NCBI GenBank assembly: GCA_000482145.1
Contig: AUXH01000479.1
Location: 1 to 14,962 of the forward strand
Direction of reading: 5' to 3'
Source: Strigomonas culicis
Lineage: Eukaryota > Euglenozoa > Kinetoplastea > Trypanosomatida > Trypanosomatidae
DNA length: 14,962 nt
Below the pieces are notes generated by a model, which did no database searches, had not been told where the DNA came from, and worked only from the letters and a program-made list of their open reading frames with translations. The translations under genes were made by a program, and so were the position numbers. Shown here in pieces: positions 1 to 7,878 of the stretch; positions within the stretch are counted from its first letter, which is position 1, and every line of letters begins with the position of its first letter.

Positions 1-53
1 AAAGTGAAAGAAAGGCTTGCCGTTGCTTTTTTCTTGTTTGTTTGTTTGTTCAT
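1..53 (-). CDS. Possible 5' end of a further gene, truncated by the window edge
   Basis: On the minus strand an ATG at 53-51 opens a frame that stays open to the window edge (17 codons, beginning MNKQTNKKKATAS). It lies just downstream of a long polypyrimidine tract (about 121-69 read on the minus strand) and an AG at 61-60, so a trans-spliced mRNA could begin about 7 nt before this ATG. The spacing from the stop of the GST-like gene (about 300 nt) is compatible with the short spacers elsewhere in the array. Against it: the codons are Lys/Asn/Thr-rich and low complexity, unlike the GC-rich start of the other genes, and 17 codons can stay open by chance. It may simply be 5'UTR. Confidence 0.2.
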   Translation of the reverse strand, partial: MNKQTNKKKATASLSFT

Positions 54-362
54 TTGTTTCTTTCGGCGGAAAATAAAAAAAAAAAGAAGGAAAGGGAAAA
101 AGGGGAAAAAAGTGAAGAAAAAGGTGTACTACATAAGAAAAATCGGATATGCTACATGAAAAGGTTGTTGAAAGACCGTCATGTGAAGCATGTAACTACC
201 CCCACTGTTTTTTTTTTTCATTTTTTTTTCATTTTTTGAGGCAGTTATTCCTTCTTCTTCCTTTCAGTATGCTCTTTGTTCTTCTCTTTTTTTATTTTTC
301 TTCATCTCTTTTTTTTTTTTTCTTGTAATGTGTGTGTTTGCCCTCTTTGCGGTTTTGACTGC
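54..362 (-). other. Spacer and 3'UTR of the GST-like gene, with a trans-splicing signal for the next gene
   Basis: This A/T-rich stretch lies directly after the TAA stop of the GST-like gene. Positions 69-121 are almost pure purine on the plus strand, hence a polypyrimidine tract on the coding strand, followed by an AG at 61-60. In trypanosomatids such a tract directs both trans-splicing of the downstream gene and polyadenylation of the upstream one. T-rich runs at 206-233 and 308-324 are A-rich in the transcript. The plus-strand open frames here are low complexity and I do not regard them as genes. Confidence 0.5.
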
Positions 363-1322
363 TTACGCAGGGATGAACTTCTGGGTCTCGAAGGGCGCCT
401 GGAGGTCATCGATGTCGGGGAAGGCGAGGCGCGTCATGCGGTTGATGTAGTCGCGCAGCACCTTGCTGCTCGTCAGGTACGACAGCGCGGCGCCGTTGGG
501 GCCCATCTCCCCCGCGACCTGCAGCCACGCGTAGACGGAACAGTCGTACGTGCTGGGCGCGTTGCCGAAGAGGAAGGGGCCGGCGGCGAGGAAGGCCTCA
601 AGCGACTGCATGTCGCGCAGAAACTCCGTCTCGTACTGCTCCTGGCCGAGGTCGCCGTAGCCGACCGCGTTGAGCACGCGGATGGTCGCCTTGCGCATGC
701 CGCTGACGAGCACGCTCGCCATGACAGGGGGCAGCAGGTACTCCTTGGAGAACATGTCGGCCATGTACTTGGGGTAGTCCACGAAGGTGCTGCGGTTGAG
801 GCCGTAGTTGATGCTCGTCTCGACCATGCGGCGCACCATCAGACCGCGCGCGTGCTCCTGCGGCGTAAGGCGGTCGTCCAGCGACACGTTGAACTGCTCG
901 CACAGGTACTGGATGATGAACTCGCCGTCCGCGAGCACGGTGCCGTTGTGCACGATGAAGGGCAGGCGGCCGTTCGGCGACATGCTGGTGTCGTTCGTGA
1001 AGTGCACCATGTACGGGATCTTCGCGAGGCGCAGGAAGGCCTCCACCTTCACGCAGTGGGGGAAGAAGTTGGGTCCGTGGGACCAGCGGGGGTGCACAAA
1101 GAGGTGGACGAGGTCCTCCTCGAGCGCGCGGAACGTCGCATTGAGGCTCCTATTGCGCGCGACGCGGTACAGCAGGCCGCCCGTCTTGACGACCACGCAG
1201 CCACCGACGACGCTGCCGACGGCAAGACACGCCTTCTTGTGCGCCTGGTAGAAGGCCTTGGACTTCTCGGCGGCCTTGGCGGCCACCTCCTTCGCCTGAG
1301 CAACGCGGTCCGCAGCGGGCAT
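363..1322 (-). CDS. Membrane-anchored GST-fold protein, FAXC/metaxin type
   Basis: A 319-residue protein. Residues 1-30 are Ala/Lys-rich and helical, and residues 31-52 form a hydrophobic segment that probably anchors it in a membrane. Residues about 72-147 look like a thioredoxin-fold GST N-terminal domain of the FAXC (failed axon connections)/metaxin group: FFPHCVKVEAFLRLAKIPY (86-104) matches that group's SPFC-K-E pattern, followed by the cis-Pro region GRLPFIVHNG (118-127) and DGEFIIQYL. Residues about 215-303 form an all-helical C-terminal domain with the typical L-x-x-L-E/FLFG-x-x-P/D-x-x-V-Y pattern. Family members include cadmium-resistance proteins and mitochondrial outer-membrane import components; classical glutathione transferase activity is not assured. 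I infer an outer-membrane or other organelle-surface protein. Cys90 is the candidate functional residue. The next in-frame Met (residue 105) would destroy the domain, so the start is secure. Confidence 0.85.
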   Translation of the reverse strand: MPAADRVAQAKEVAAKAAEKSKAFYQAHKKACLAVGSVVGGCVVVKTGGLLYRVARNRSLNATFRALEEDLVHLFVHPRWSHGPNFFPHCVKVEAFLRLAKIPYMVHFTNDTSMSPNGRLPFIVHNGTVLADGEFIIQYLCEQFNVSLDDRLTPQEHARGLMVRRMVETSINYGLNRSTFVDYPKYMADMFSKEYLLPPVMASVLVSGMRKATIRVLNAVGYGDLGQEQYETEFLRDMQSLEAFLAAGPFLFGNAPSTYDCSVYAWLQVAGEMGPNGAALSYLTSSKVLRDYINRMTRLAFPDIDDLQAPFETQKFIPA

Positions 1323-1340
1323 GATGCTTGGTAGTAGGGT

Positions 1341-1359
1341 AAGAGAGAGAGAGAGAGAA
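1341..1359 (-). repeat. GA/CT microsatellite, alternative polypyrimidine tract
   Basis: A (GA)n dinucleotide run on the plus strand reads as (CT)n on the coding strand, directly upstream of the GST-like gene start. It could serve as an alternative trans-splicing tract using the AG at 1328-1327. Confidence 0.6.
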
Positions 1360-1434
1360 GTGTGAGGGGGGATACTATTGAAAGTATGCTAGAATGTGTG
1401 GAGGTGAATGGGTAGTGGAACCGAAATTCGATAG

Positions 1435-1458
1435 CTGTGGGAAACAAAAAAAAGACAA
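1435..1458 (-). promoter_or_regulatory. Probable trans-splice acceptor of the GST-like gene
   Basis: Read on the minus strand, a T-rich tract (1458-1439) is followed by TTTCCCACAG, with the AG at 1436-1435. Use of this site gives a 5'UTR of about 112 nt. A second candidate is the CT-repeat tract at 1359-1341 with an AG at 1328-1327, which would leave only 4 nt before the ATG. The first arrangement looks more canonical. Assigned from pattern only. Confidence 0.5.
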
Positions 1459-1938
1459 GCTTTCCGAGAATATGAAGAAAAAAGAAGAATAGGGGGAGAG
1501 AAGCAAACCGAAGGTGCATATCACGATGTCCGTCTCGTTTCGTCCTTTACACAGAAAGAACATACGCGAAAAAAAAGAAAAATATGGGTTTCTTCACTTT
1601 CTCATACCACTCGATAGGGAGGAATAGAGATGGATAAAAGCAACCTGCATAAATATACACACGCAAACATGCATTCACACACACACCAAGAATAGCTGAA
1701 CGGTGAACGGAATGATAATAATAAGAATAATTATAATAAGGGAACAAGCACATTTACTACTGATCGTACAGTTGTAGAGACATCTGCCTTCTTTCTTTTG
1801 CCTTCCCAATTGTTTTTTCTTCCTGCAATTAGTTGAACCACATATGAAGCACCATCACCCTGCCGCCGCAGAGAAAGAAACGAATACGAAAGAACACAAA
1901 TAGAAAAAAGAAACGCAACAAAAAAAAAAGGTGCTCTA

Positions 1939-3582
1939 TCACTGCTGCTGCTGTTGTTGTTGGCGGTGGGGGAGCGGCCGCGATCGGCTGCGGGACGCCA
2001 CGCTCTCCGAGTACCGCCGCAGCAGCACCTCCAGCTCCATGAATAGCGTCTCCGTCGGCACCGCCGCTGCTGCCTCCGCTGCTGCCCCCGCGGCCGACGG
2101 GCGGCGCGGCGCCGGCGACAAGCTGAGAGGGTCCCCGCCACCCGCCGCCGCCGCGTCGCGGGGATGGCGGCGGCGGGTCGGTGTGCCCACGTCGGCCTCG
2201 CGCCGCTTGCGGCGCCGCACGCGCCGCGGCACCAGCTGGCCGGGCACGGACCCGCGGGGGGCCGCCACGGGGCTCGCCGCCACCACCTTCCCCGTGACGA
2301 CCGCCGCCGGCGCGGCCTGCTGCGCCACGGCGCCCTTCACGACTGCCTGCTGCTGCTGCTGCTCCAGCCGCCGCCGCTCGCTCTTCAGGCGCACCGGCAG
2401 CGCCTCGACGACGACCGCCTGCCCTGCGAGCGCTGGCACCTCGGCGATCGCGCGGACGGCGCGCAGCAGCAGGCAGCCGAGCGCGGACGGCGCCGCCGCC
2501 CGCGCGCCGGCCACGTACTCCACGAGCTGATGGTAGAAGCAGGGCAGCAGCGCGGCGCCGCGGCGCGCGGGGACGGTCGCGGCCGCCAGGTACGGTGCGA
2601 AGCGGTGCGCGGCGCCGCCGTGCCGCAGCCGCGCGAGCAGCGCCCCGACGTCCCCGCGGCGGATGTCGCGCAGATCCTCATCCAGTGTGGGCACGACCGT
2701 CTGCAGCCGAAAGGTCAGCACCGTCGCCACGCGCGGCTGCTCGTACTCGATGGCGCTCAGCGGCGTGCCGCCGACCGCGGCCAGCGTCGCGGCGAGCTGT
2801 CCCCATGCGCTGCTGTTGTACTGGAAGAGGAGGTTGCGGCAGTAGGCGCGGCGCCGCCCGTCGGCCGCGGCCGGCGGCTCGTGGTGGTAATAGGGCAGGA
2901 TGAGGTCCGCGCACCACACCGCCAGCAGCTCCAGCAGCACGAGCAGGCAGTTCTGGTTGAGCGCCAGCCGCAGCAGCGCGCGCGCCTTGAGGTGTGTGTT
3001 GCCCTTCGCGGCCGGCGCGTCGAACATGGCGTTCACCACCTTCACCAGCTGCGCGGCGAAGAGGCAGCGGTGGATGAGCTTCTGGTTCTCCTCCCGCAGG
3101 TTGGCGCGGCCCGCGCCGCCCGGCCGCCCGCGCGCCGCCGCGCGGTCCGTGCTGTTCGTGAGGTTGTACGCGCGCAGGACGCTGTGGTGCACGTAGACGC
3201 TCTCACCGCGCGCGGACTGCGCCTCCATGCGCGCGGTCACCGACGCGAGCGTCTCCAGCACGCCCCACAGCGTGTTCACGCGCTTCAGCTGATGCCCCAG
3301 CACCTTGGTGAGCTCCGTCACGAAGCCCTCCGCGCGCTCCGCCATCAACAGCGCGGGCGGGAGCGGCGCGGGGCCCGCCGCCGCCGCCGGAGCAGCAGCA
3401 GCACCTTCCCCAGCGCTCGCCGCCGCCGGCAGTGGCGGCGGCCCGTCCGTTGGCAGACTGGGGCGCGGGGCGGCGACCGCCGCGGTCAGCTCCTGCACCA
3501 GCACGTCCGTGTTGAAGACATTGGTGATGGTCTGCGGATGGAAGTCCAGCAGTTGGTACACCGAAGCCTCCAGCGGGTCCAT
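1939..3582 (-). CDS. Alpha-helical protein of unknown function with polyglutamine C-terminus
   Basis: A 547-residue protein that I do not recognise. Residues 1-36 are well-behaved sequence starting MDPLEASVYQLLDFHPQTI, then residues 38-78 form an Ala/Pro linker. Residues about 80-230 are strongly helical with many Leu, including NLREENQKLIHRCLFAAQLV and a Leu-rich stretch at 201-229 (ALLRLALNQNCLLVLLELLA), more like buried helices than a membrane span. Residues 245-400 continue as helices and short linkers. The tail is disordered: a first Gln run at 408-412, a basic cluster RRVRRRKRRE at 453-462 that could be a nuclear localisation signal, a short helix at 511-522, an Arg/Ser stretch and seven terminal Gln (541-547). 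The minus frame is preferred because its composition is that of a folded protein, while the overlapping plus-strand frame is Arg/His/Gln shadow sequence. I infer a scaffold or complex subunit and nothing more specific. Confidence 0.75.
   Translation of the reverse strand: MDPLEASVYQLLDFHPQTITNVFNTDVLVQELTAAVAAPRPSLPTDGPPPLPAAASAGEGAAAAPAAAAGPAPLPPALLMAERAEGFVTELTKVLGHQLKRVNTLWGVLETLASVTARMEAQSARGESVYVHHSVLRAYNLTNSTDRAAARGRPGGAGRANLREENQKLIHRCLFAAQLVKVVNAMFDAPAAKGNTHLKARALLRLALNQNCLLVLLELLAVWCADLILPYYHHEPPAAADGRRRAYCRNLLFQYNSSAWGQLAATLAAVGGTPLSAIEYEQPRVATVLTFRLQTVVPTLDEDLRDIRRGDVGALLARLRHGGAAHRFAPYLAAATVPARRGAALLPCFYHQLVEYVAGARAAAPSALGCLLLRAVRAIAEVPALAGQAVVVEALPVRLKSERRRLEQQQQQAVVKGAVAQQAAPAAVVTGKVVAASPVAAPRGSVPGQLVPRRVRRRKRREADVGTPTRRRHPRDAAAAGGGDPLSLSPAPRRPSAAGAAAEAAAAVPTETLFMELEVLLRRYSESVASRSRSRPLPHRQQQQQQQ
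1942..1962 (-). repeat. CAG/CAA repeat encoding the terminal polyglutamine
   Basis: The last seven codons before the TGA stop (1941-1939) are a run of CAA and CAG codons. Slippage here would change only the C-terminal length, so allele length variation is likely. Confidence 0.8.
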
Positions 3583-4090
3583 GGATGTTCTAGAGAGGAT
3601 TCTTTTTGGGGAAGTTGATTCTTTCCTTTTCCTTTCTTTTCGGTTTTACTATAGTAATTTCAGTGGGAGAGAGTAGAAAACAAAACTAAAAAGAAATCGC
3701 CTTTACGCATTTCTTTTCTTCTTCTCTCACACACTTTTTCTTCCGTATTTCGTGCACTACGTGGAGGACAGGTAAGACCAATAGAGAGAGAGAGAGAGAG
3801 AGAGAACAAGATGAGGCATCGTTGTACACACTTCCCCAGATACAGCAGTACGGTGGGTATTCACAACATTCGTACAGAAACAGCTCTTGCCACATAACAA
3901 ATACCTTTTTTTTTTCTACTGTATGGGTGTTTTTGTTTCGTGCCTCCATTAGCATGCACTTCTTCTTTTGTTTCCCCCGTTTAGTCGCACATATAAAACG
4001 GATGTTAAAGAAGAAAAAAAGAAGAAAAAAGAAAAGCACGTCAATATATGCATGTATGTGAACAGTAAAGACACTGGACCTGCTGGCCTG
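3583..4090 (-). other. Spacer between the UBAC2-like gene and the helical protein gene
   Basis: This 508-nt A/T-rich spacer has purine runs at 4007-4036 and a long GA microsatellite at 3783-3805. No coding-like frame is present; the open frames that cross it are low complexity or extend from gene shadows. Confidence 0.7.
3757..3806 (-). promoter_or_regulatory. Candidate trans-splice acceptor of the helical protein gene
   Basis: The GA microsatellite at 3783-3805 is a long (CT)n tract on the coding strand. The first AG after it is at 3758-3757 in the context CCTCCACGTAG, giving a 5'UTR of about 174 nt. A weaker alternative is the short tract at 3680-3664 with TACTATAG ending at 3649 (5'UTR about 66 nt). 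Both are pattern calls. Confidence 0.5.
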
Positions 4091-5617
4091 CTAAAAGTCC
4101 AACAACATCTGCAGCGCGGCCGCGACGTCGCCGCCCACGGCGTGGAGCGCCGCGCGGATCTCCTCCTCCGACCCCACGACGCCCATCTCGCGGATCTGCC
4201 GCACCTCCGCCTCGTAGCCGGCGCCGCCCGTCGCGGCCGCCGCGGCCATGACGCGCTCATTCTGAGCGCGCCGCTGCTGCGCCAGCTGCGGACCGCCCAG
4301 CGCGGGGCCGGCCAACCGCTCCACCGTGAAGCGGCCCTCCGGGTCCACGTACGCCTGCTGCTGCTGCTGCTGCTGCTGGGGCTGCTGCTGCTCCTGCAGG
4401 TGCTTGGGCAGCACGTGGCGCACGACCGTCGGCGGGCCGAACAGATGCTCCGCGACCGGCCGCACGACCGCCGAGCGCAGCAGCGGCGCGGCCACGCGGC
4501 GCGAGAAGAGGTCGAGGTAGCGCAGCACGTGGTGCAGCGCGGCGCCGCGCGCCTCCACCGGCCCGCCCTCCGCCGCCGCCTCGCCTGTCGCGGGCCGCCG
4601 CCGCCCGCGGCGCGCGTCGAGGACGGCGGCGGGGCCGAGGCACAGCCCGAAGACGACGCCCACCAGCAGCAGCAGCAGCCGCGTGAAGAGCCCGCCGCGG
4701 TGCAGCGTAATGCTGCGGCCCAACAGCTGCCGCTGCTGCCGCCGCGCGGCGCCGGCCGACAGCGACGCGGCCGGCGACGGCGCGGCGCCGCCGGCGAGCC
4801 CCGTCACGTCCGTGTGGTCGGACACGAAGAGCAGATAGTACACCAGCGGCACCAGCGGCAGCCCGTGGCGCAGCATCGCGCGCACGGAGCGGGGCGGCGG
4901 CGCCGCGCCCGCCCCGCTCTGTGCGCGCCGCGGCGCCGGCCGGTCCGCGTAGTGCCGCACGGCGAGCGCCGCGAAGGGCACAATCGCGGCGGCGCGCGAC
5001 AGAACGTGGGCGAGCTGCAGGTAGCGCACGTTGAGCTGCAGCCACGGCAGCGCGGCCGCGGGGCTCGCGAAGGACGGCGCCGCGGTCGCCGTCGACGCCC
5101 GCAGGACGGAGGCCGCGCCGCCGCCGCCGCCGGCCTGCGTGAAGGGCTGGAAGTAGTAGGACGACACCAGCAGCAGGTCCGAGTCCGCCTCGATCGCGCG
5201 CAGCAGCGCGCCGGCGGTGCTGCCACTCGCGGCGAGGGGCGGCATCACGCCCCACCACACGCCGAGCGCGCCGACAAGCGCCGCGTGGAGGATGAAGGTG
5301 AGGTAGAAGGCGGAGCCCCACCGCCGCTCCAGCGGCACGCAGACGGCCAGGATGTACCCGACGGTGCTCAGGCACTCGAGAAGGGAGCCGCCGAGGGGGC
5401 CGAAGGGGAAGCTGTACAGCGGCAGCCGCCGCAGCACGCCGAGGAGGCGGTCGGAGCCCACCGGGACTGTGGCGTAGCTGTGGGCGTCGCGTGGGTCGGT
5501 GTGGAAGAGCGCGTGGCGCTGGCTCTCCAGCAGCCCCCGGTAGCGGTCCAGCAGCAAGAGTGTCACGACGATGGAGACGATGAGCGCGATGCCGGTCACG
5601 GGAGCGTGTTCGAGCAT
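4091..5617 (-). CDS. Rhomboid-like pseudoprotease with C-terminal UBA domain, UBAC2-like
   Basis: A 508-residue protein. Hydrophobic segments occur at about 8-23, 76-96, 102-124, 202-221, 252-265 and 311-332, suggesting five or six spans. After the second segment comes LERRWGSAFYLTFIL (96-110), matching the FERRYGS motif after an early helix in UBAC2 and related rhomboid/derlin-like proteins. I do not see the rhomboid catalytic GxSG serine, so a pseudoprotease is likely. The last 41 residues (468-508) look like a UBA domain: REMGV loop at 476-480, then EEEIRAALHAVGGDVAAALQMLL. UBAC2-type proteins sit in the ER membrane and link ubiquitin recognition to ER-associated degradation and lipid-droplet trafficking of UBXD8. 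The protein is longer than animal UBAC2 (about 344 residues) because of Ala/Gly/Arg-rich loops (161-190, 224-246, 273-300, 336-360) and a polyglutamine stretch (410-421). The MGF of many UBA domains is MGV here. Confidence 0.75.
   Translation of the reverse strand: MLEHAPVTGIALIVSIVVTLLLLDRYRGLLESQRHALFHTDPRDAHSYATVPVGSDRLLGVLRRLPLYSFPFGPLGGSLLECLSTVGYILAVCVPLERRWGSAFYLTFILHAALVGALGVWWGVMPPLAASGSTAGALLRAIEADSDLLLVSSYYFQPFTQAGGGGGAASVLRASTATAAPSFASPAAALPWLQLNVRYLQLAHVLSRAAAIVPFAALAVRHYADRPAPRRAQSGAGAAPPPRSVRAMLRHGLPLVPLVYYLLFVSDHTDVTGLAGGAAPSPAASLSAGAARRQQRQLLGRSITLHRGGLFTRLLLLLVGVVFGLCLGPAAVLDARRGRRRPATGEAAAEGGPVEARGAALHHVLRYLDLFSRRVAAPLLRSAVVRPVAEHLFGPPTVVRHVLPKHLQEQQQPQQQQQQQQAYVDPEGRFTVERLAGPALGGPQLAQQRRAQNERVMAAAAATGGAGYEAEVRQIREMGVVGSEEEIRAALHAVGGDVAAALQMLLDF
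4347..4391 (-). repeat. CAG repeat tract encoding polyglutamine in the UBAC2-like protein
   Basis: The plus strand reads CTGCTG repeats, encoding the Gln-rich segment 410-421 (interrupted by one Pro) between the last membrane segment and the UBA domain. It acts as a flexible linker and is a candidate for repeat-length variation. Confidence 0.75.
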
Positions 5618-6185
5618 GCCGTCGTCTAATGTGCTTGTTTTTTTTTCCTTTTATTTTTTCTTCTCCTTGTTTTTGAGGTACAGAATATATAGTTGATGTG
5701 GTTGTTGTTGGTGTTCTTGTTCTATAAGAGAGAAAGGGAGGAAGAAAAACAATATGAAAGGAGAAAAGGGTACTTTCGCAAGTGTATGCATAGCGAGAGA
5801 GAGAGAGATGAACATACATATGTGTAGTGTACATACGTGTAAGCACACTGAAAGGGTAAAATTGCACTGGACATGGAAGAACAACTGTAAAGGGAAAAAG
5901 GGACAAAAAAAACAAAATGATTGACATCCAACAAACGCAAACAGGAAACAGTGGAAAGGGGAAAAAAGCGGAAACGTGGGTCAAAGTAAATAATAATGAT
6001 AACCGTATAATATAGAATGATACAGCGTATTGTACATCGTAGGAGACAAACAGACCTGTAAACACACACACACACAGCTGCCTCAAGTATCAAACCCGTA
6101 AGAGTAACACAATTAAGAAATGAAAAATAAAACACAGAGAAAGCTTTTTTTAAAAAAAAAGAAAAAAAGTGTACAAAACAGCAGC
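5618..6185 (-). other. Spacer between the disordered protein gene and the UBAC2-like gene
   Basis: This 568-nt A/T-rich spacer carries the 3'UTR of the disordered-protein gene and the 5'UTR of the UBAC2-like gene. It contains a GA run at about 5794-5808, a CA run at 6062-6076 and an A-rich run at 6150-6169. No credible gene is present; a 609-codon open frame that crosses it is a shadow of the UBAC2-like gene in another frame. Confidence 0.7.
5722..5749 (-). promoter_or_regulatory. Probable trans-splice acceptor of the UBAC2-like gene
   Basis: On the coding strand a pyrimidine tract (5749-5726) runs straight into TTATAG, with the AG at 5723-5722. This is the cleanest acceptor-like site in the window and gives a 5'UTR of about 104 nt. 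Confidence 0.6.
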
Positions 6186-7840
6186 CTACCTCTGCCGTAC
6201 CGCCGCGGTCGGCGTCAATGGTGGCAAATGACGGCCGTTTATATGGCTATCCTCTTCACGCTGCGCTGAGCTACGGCGCGGTTGCTGCTGCGGCTGGTTC
6301 GACGCGCGCCGCTTCCCGCCGTCCTCCCCGGTGGGGGGAGGGCCGCCGTCCGAGCTGGGCCCGCTCTCCCCGCTGCTGTTGCTACTCGTCGTCGCCTGCA
6401 GGCGCTGCGCCGAGCTGAGGGAGCCGCTCCTGCTGCTGCTGCTACACACGCCGGTCCGCGCCCCGGTCGGCGGGTAGTCGCTCGACAGCAGCGCCTCCGG
6501 CCGCGCGCCGCCGGCCCGCAGGCTGGCGGACAGCGAGGCGTGGAAGGAGCCATCGCTGAGCGTCCGCGACAGACACAGGCTGCCCTGCTCCGCGCCCGGC
6601 GGCTGCGACGCCTCGCGCGCCTGCGACCGCACCAGCTCGCGCAGTGGCGGCAGCGGCGCGCCCGCCTGACGGCCGCGGCCCGCCTCCCGACCGGACCGAC
6701 AGTACTTCCTCCGCGTCGCGGCCGGCGCCGCGCGGCCCTCCGCCGGGGCACTCACGTTGTTCGCGCTGCGACTCGCCGGCTGCGGGTACAGCGGCGGGCG
6801 CAGCGGTGAGCTGCAGCCCGGCGGTGCGCTCGCCGCCGCGTGGCCGTCGCCGTCCGCGGGCGGCGGCGCCTGCGTGGAGTCTTCCAGCATGTCGTCGACG
6901 ACGAGCACCGGCACCACGAGCTCCGGCGCCGACGCCCGCTTCGCCGTGGCGCTGCCGGTGCTCTGCGAGAGGCTGCAGCTGCTGTCGGGGCCGGGGCTCG
7001 TGTGGCGGCGGCGCCGCTCCTTGGGCGGCGGCCTCTTCACGTCCATCTTGCCACCGCCACCCTCCTCCCCCGCCGCCACCTCACCGCGCGCCTTCTTCTT
7101 TTTCTTCTTCTTCGAGTTGGCGAGCGGCGCGGCGGCGCGGTCTGCCGACTCCTCGTCGCCGTCCCCGCCGTCGCCGTCCGCGCCGCCCTGCTTCTGGCCG
7201 CGCGCGCGCCGCGGCGGCCGCCGCTGCGGCTGTCCATGGCCGAACCGGAGAATCTTCTTCAGCTGCGCGATGTTCTGCAGCGAGTTCAGCGTCACGGTCG
7301 TCGGCGCCGCGCCGTGCCGCTCGCGGCGCGGCGCGGCGGGGGGCGGCACCGCCAGAGCACTCGAGGAGTTCGTCGCGCTCGAGCTCGTGTCGGGCGACGC
7401 CGGCGTGAAGGAGCATGGGCTGTCCAGCGACAACAACGGCGGCCGGTTCCCGCCGCCGCGCCTGCCGCGCCGGCGGCGATGGCCGCTGGCCGGCGCCGCC
7501 GCGCGGTCCTCGCCGCTGTCCGCGCTGAGCGAGAGCGAAAAGGACGACGCGGTCGACAGCGTCGAGAGCACGGAGCTCCAGCTGGAGATGCTGCTGGTGC
7601 TGCGGTGGCGCTGCATCGGCAGCGACGGGGTCGGCTCCGGCAGCCACAGGTGCTGCTGCCGCCCGGCGCGCAGCACCGCCTGCCCGATGGGCGACCCCGC
7701 CGACCCCGCGGAGGCCAGAAACAGACCCCGCGCGTGGCCGCCACCGCCGCCACCACCACCGGCCGCCAAGTCCGCGTTGCTGTCGTCGCTGAGCATCAGA
7801 CTCGTGCTGCTGACCTCGACGAGCCCCGAGCCGCCCTCCA

Positions 7841-7878
<38 letters not shown>

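Larger units (their letters stand above)
1323..1938 (-). other. Spacer between the helical protein gene and the GST-like gene
   Basis: This 616-nt A/T-rich block holds the 3'UTR of the helical protein gene and the 5'UTR of the GST-like gene. Purine runs, CA-rich microsatellite sequence near 1658-1686 and AAT-rich sequence near 1712-1740 are visible. No open frame here has coding character: those that exist are Phe/Tyr/Ser-rich or run in from shadows of the neighbouring genes. Confidence 0.7.

Noticed and set aside
276..1334. 352-codon plus-strand open frame opposite the GST-like gene
   Set aside because: Arg/Val/His/Ala-rich antisense shadow of a GC-rich gene; the minus frame has clear GST-family motifs.
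2164..3618. 484-codon plus-strand open frame opposite the helical protein gene
   Set aside because: Its Arg/Gln/His-rich composition is typical of an antisense shadow, and its direction conflicts with the array.
3783..3805. GA runs as a CRISPR or designed repeat array
   Set aside because: Simple dinucleotide microsatellites without unique spacers, best explained as polypyrimidine tracts.
3968..5629. 553-codon plus-strand open frame opposite the UBAC2-like gene
   Set aside because: Antisense shadow; the minus frame has membrane segments and a UBA domain.
4257..6086. 609-codon minus-strand frame overlapping the UBAC2-like gene
   Set aside because: Its first third is low-complexity UTR translation and the rest is Arg/Ala-rich out-of-frame reading of the real gene.
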